Below are positions 7,404 through 9,640 of a DNA stretch of 9,640 nt, in pieces. This DNA comes from Paracoccaceae bacterium. GTDB lineage: Bacteria; Pseudomonadota; Alphaproteobacteria; Rhodobacterales; Rhodobacteraceae. The stretch covers positions 1 through 9,640 of the forward strand of contig JABSSB010000175.1 in NCBI GenBank assembly GCA_013214715.1. The letters are read 5' to 3'. A program made the translations under genes and the position numbers. Under the pieces are notes generated by a model. It did not search any database, had not been told where the DNA came from, and saw only the letters and a list, made by a program, of their open reading frames with translations. The number at the start of each line of letters is the position of its first letter. The stretch's first letter is position 1.

Positions 7404-9011
7404 TTCAGCCGGGACCGCGACGGTCAGGCTGGCCTCTTTGGCCGGCGCCTTCCGAACAGTCATCCACAGGTTGTAGCACATGATGATCGCCCCAGCGAGG
7501 TAGAGCACCCCACCAAATCCGCGCACCACATACATCGGGAACTTCGCAGCCACGGTGTCAGCGAAGGAGTTCACCAGGAAGCCGTTGGCATCCACTTCGC
7601 GCCACATCAGGCCTTCCATGATCCCGGTCACCCACATCGACGCGGCGTAGAGCACAATGCCGATCGTGGCGAGCCAGAAGTGCCAGGACACCATCTGTAG
7701 CGAATAGAGCCGCTCACGCTTCCACAGCACAGGCACTAGGAAGTAGAGCGCGCCAAAGGTGATCATGCCGTTCCAGCCAAGGGCGCCGGAATGCACGTGA
7801 CCAATCGTCCAATCGGTATAGTGCGACAGGGAGTTGACCGCGCGGATCGACATCATCGGGCCTTCAAAGGTCGACATGCCGTAGAACCCGACCGAGATCA
7901 CCATCATCCGGATCACCGGATCTGTGCGCAACTTGTCCCACGCACCCGACAAGGTCATCAGGCCGTTGATCATGCCACCCCAGGAGGGCATCCACAGCAC
8001 GACCGAGAACACCATGCCCAGCGTCGAGGCCCAGTCAGGCAAAGCCGTGTAATGAAGGTGATGCGGTCCAGCCCAGATATACAGGAAGATCAGCGACCAG
8101 AAGTGGATGATCGACAGCTTGTAGGAATACACAGGCCGTTCGGCCCGCTTGGGGATGAAGTAATACATCATCCCCAGAAACCCGGCGGTCAGGAAGAAGC
8201 CCACAGCGTTGTGGCCATACCACCACTGTGTCATCGCATCCCGTACACCGCCCCAGACGATAACCGATTTCGACCCCCAGATAGAGACGGGAATGGTCAG
8301 ATTGTTGACCACATGAAGCATGGCCACCGTAACGATGAAGGCCAGATAAAACCAGTTTGCCACATAGATATGCGGCTCCTTGCGCTTGATGATCGTTCCA
8401 AGGAACACCGCCAGATATGACACCCAGACGACCGTCAGCCACAAATCAACATACCATTCAGGTTCGGCATATTCCTTGGACTGGGTCCCGCCCAGCAGAT
8501 AGCCGGTGGCCGCCAGCACGATAAAGAGTTGGTAGCCCCAGAACACGAACCAGGCGAGGTTGCCGCCCCAAAGCCGCACGGCCGAGGTGCGCTGCACCAC
8601 GTAGAACGAGGTGGCCAGAAGCGCGTTGCCGCCAAAGGCAAAAATCACCGCCGAGGTATGCAGCGGGCGCAGGCGACCGAAGTTGCCGATGCCTTGCGTC
8701 CATTCGAAATTCAGCACCGGAAACGCCAGTTGAAAGGCGATCACAACGCCCACAAGAAACCCGACGACACCCCAGAAGGCCGTTGCGATCACGCCATAGC
8801 GCACCACGTCATCGAAATACTCGTGTTCGTTTGGACCGGATGCGAGCTGGGGTTCCCCTACAGTGCGCAGCGTATAAAGGAACATCACACCCGCGATGAC
8901 CATGATCAAAATAGCATGCACCATGTAAGCCGGATCGCGCGCGTAATTGGCCGCGATCATCGCAAACAGCGTGACCAGACCAAGCGCAACAAGCTTGATA
9001 TAGTTTGACAT
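7401..9011 (-). CDS. ccoN: CcoN, catalytic subunit I of cbb3-type cytochrome c oxidase
   Basis: A 536-residue multi-span haem-copper oxidase subunit that reduces O2 to water at the b3-CuB site and pumps protons. Visible active-site residues: H118 and H407 (low-spin haem b), H405 (haem b3), H267 in YGHNAVGF and H317/H318 in GPHHLHYT (CuB), and Y311, at the position of the cross-linked tyrosine of cbb3 enzymes. Assignments follow alignment by eye to the Pseudomonas stutzeri enzyme. Length is normal and no key residue is missing. I chose ATG at 9011 (MSNYIKLV), preceded by AGGGA about eight bases upstream; an in-frame GTG at 9029 would add six residues but would include that ribosome binding site. 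First gene of ccoNOQP, with an FNR-type box about 95 bases upstream. Confidence 0.97.
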   Translation of the reverse strand: MSNYIKLVALGLVTLFAMIAANYARDPAYMVHAILIMVIAGVMFLYTLRTVGEPQLASGPNEHEYFDDVVRYGVIATAFWGVVGFLVGVVIAFQLAFPVLNFEWTQGIGNFGRLRPLHTSAVIFAFGGNALLATSFYVVQRTSAVRLWGGNLAWFVFWGYQLFIVLAATGYLLGGTQSKEYAEPEWYVDLWLTVVWVSYLAVFLGTIIKRKEPHIYVANWFYLAFIVTVAMLHVVNNLTIPVSIWGSKSVIVWGGVRDAMTQWWYGHNAVGFFLTAGFLGMMYYFIPKRAERPVYSYKLSIIHFWSLIFLYIWAGPHHLHYTALPDWASTLGMVFSVVLWMPSWGGMINGLMTLSGAWDKLRTDPVIRMMVISVGFYGMSTFEGPMMSIRAVNSLSHYTDWTIGHVHSGALGWNGMITFGALYFLVPVLWKRERLYSLQMVSWHFWLATIGIVLYAASMWVTGIMEGLMWREVDANGFLVNSFADTVAAKFPMYVVRGFGGVLYLAGAIIMCYNLWMTVRKAPAKEASLTVAVPAE

Positions 9012-9070
9012 TTCTCGTCCCTTTGTCACGTCCCCGCGTGCTTTTCTCGGCTCGTGAGGTGGCTACAGAC

Positions 9071-9076
9071 TAAATA
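9071..9076 (-). promoter_or_regulatory. Possible -10 element for ccoN
   Basis: TATTTA on the minus strand, 60 bases before the ccoN ATG. It lies 29 bases beyond the edge of the FNR-type box, rather than the 22 expected for a standard class II FNR promoter, so the match is tentative. Confidence 0.3.
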
Positions 9077-9105
9077 CCGTTTGCCGGAGTGGGACTTCCC
9101 CGGCC

Positions 9106-9119
9106 TTGATCTGCGTCAA
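9106..9119. promoter_or_regulatory. FNR-type box between ccoN and usp
   Basis: TTGAT-CTGC-GTCAA matches the FNR consensus TTGAT-N4-ATCAA at nine of ten fixed positions. It lies 95 bases from the ccoN ATG and 100 bases from the usp GTG, so it could serve both divergent genes. On the usp side a weak -10-like AATCAT (9143-9148) sits close to the 22-23-base distance expected for a class II FNR promoter. FnrL control of ccoNOQP is well known in Rhodobacter relatives; control of usp here is inferred. Confidence 0.85.
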
Positions 9120-9219
9120 AACCCGAGCAAGTGATCCGTGACAATCATGCCTTCACAGAGTTTTTGCGTGCGATGTCATTACAAAGACCCGGGGCTATTT
9201 TCAGGCAGAGGACGCACCC

Positions 9220-9640
9220 GTGACGTATAAACCCGTGTTCAGCTTTGTGTCCGATCCCGATCTGGCCCAGCCCACGCTGCGCCATTTGGCCGCGCAGGCC
9301 GATTTGTGGGATGCCCACGCAGATCTGCTGTGTCTTGGCATCGACCGGTCATAGGCGGGATATTACTATGCTTGCGCCAACGCGCTTTTGCTGCAGGATT
9401 CGATCACCCGTGCGCAAGCGGATGCAGCAGAAATGAAAGCGAAGCTGGTCCCCGAACTAGAGCATCTGGTGCTCCGGGGTGAGATTGAAACCGGAGCGGC
9501 CCAACAGGCGGATCTGAACCGCGCTGTCGCCATACGCGCCAGATTCGTGGATCTCGTCGTTCTGCCCAAAGCCTATGGCACTGACTGCGGCATGGATCTT
9601 GAGGTCTTTGTTGAAGCGTCCATGTTCGAAGTCCGGGCAC
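9220..9640 (+). pseudogene. Universal stress protein (UspA family), interrupted by TAG, partial
   Basis: Starts at GTG 9220, with AGAGGA (9207-9212) seven bases upstream, and runs past the right edge (140 codons seen). The first 44 residues (TYKPVFSFVSDPDLAQPTLR, DAHADLLCLGIDRS) and the residues after the stop (AGYYYACANALLLQDS, then ARFVDLVVLPKAYG at about 106-119) form one continuous UspA-like alpha/beta fold in one frame. It is broken at codon 45 by TAG (9352-9354). From memory, relatives carry Gln here (GIDxxQAGYYYAGA), so a single CAG-to-TAG change is the likely cause. No frameshift is seen. Usp proteins bind nucleotides and act in stress and low-oxygen survival; the specific role here is unknown. 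It is divergent from ccoN and may share its FNR box. Confidence 0.82.

Noticed and set aside
7791..8420. Plus-strand ORF of 209 codons opposite ccoN
   Set aside because: His- and Arg-rich shadow frame within ccoN; no support beyond being open.
9027..9029. GTG start for ccoN six codons upstream of the ATG
   Set aside because: The ATG at 9011 gives the normal CcoN N-terminus and has AGGGA at a proper distance, which lies within the six-codon extension.
9089..9100. Near-palindrome GGGACTTCCCC between ccoN and its FNR-type box
   Set aside because: It is short and imperfect and matches no regulator site I can name; G+C-rich sequence gives such dyads by chance.

Overview
The window carries a complete cbb3-type cytochrome c oxidase locus, nearly all on the minus strand. 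It looks like an alphaproteobacterium of the Rhodobacterales (Rhodobacter/Roseobacter relatives). The reasons are the high G+C, the ccoNOQP plus ccoGHIS gene set with typical protein lengths, FNR-type boxes upstream of both gene blocks, and a divergent universal-stress-protein gene next to ccoN. Exact genus cannot be read from this sequence.

Layout, right to left in the direction of transcription. A partial plus-strand universal stress protein (usp) gene starts at 9220 and runs off the right edge; it is broken by an in-frame TAG at 9352-9354. The 208-base divergent region 9012-9219 holds a strong FNR-type palindrome (9106-9119) about midway between the two starts. Then come ccoN (9011-7401), ccoO (7388-6657), ccoQ (6644-6462) and ccoP (6465-5593), packed tightly and closed by a clear intrinsic terminator (5537-5568). 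A 265-base gap follows, with at most a doubtful small plus-strand ORF. Next is a GcvA-like LysR regulator gene (5271-4391) carrying a one-base frameshift near 4564-4573. A second FNR-type box (4332-4345) precedes ccoG (4269-2836), ccoH (2836-2378), ccoI (2374-194) and ccoS (197-39), which overlap or nearly abut.

How they work together: CcoN (haem b/b3-CuB), CcoO (mono-haem) and CcoP (di-haem) form the high-affinity terminal oxidase for microaerobic respiration, with CcoQ as the small stabilising subunit. CcoI exports copper for the CuB site, CcoG is the membrane iron-sulfur protein that reduces copper for this route, and CcoH and CcoS are assembly factors. Both blocks are probably switched on at low oxygen by an FNR/FnrL regulator through the two boxes.

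The cco genes themselves look ordinary and intact. The unusual points are the LysR gene separating ccoNOQP from ccoGHIS, and the fact that both non-cco genes (LysR and usp) carry single-base disabling lesions while about 6.7 kb of cco coding sequence carries none. I see no sign of a new biological system, mobile element, CRISPR array or RNA gene.
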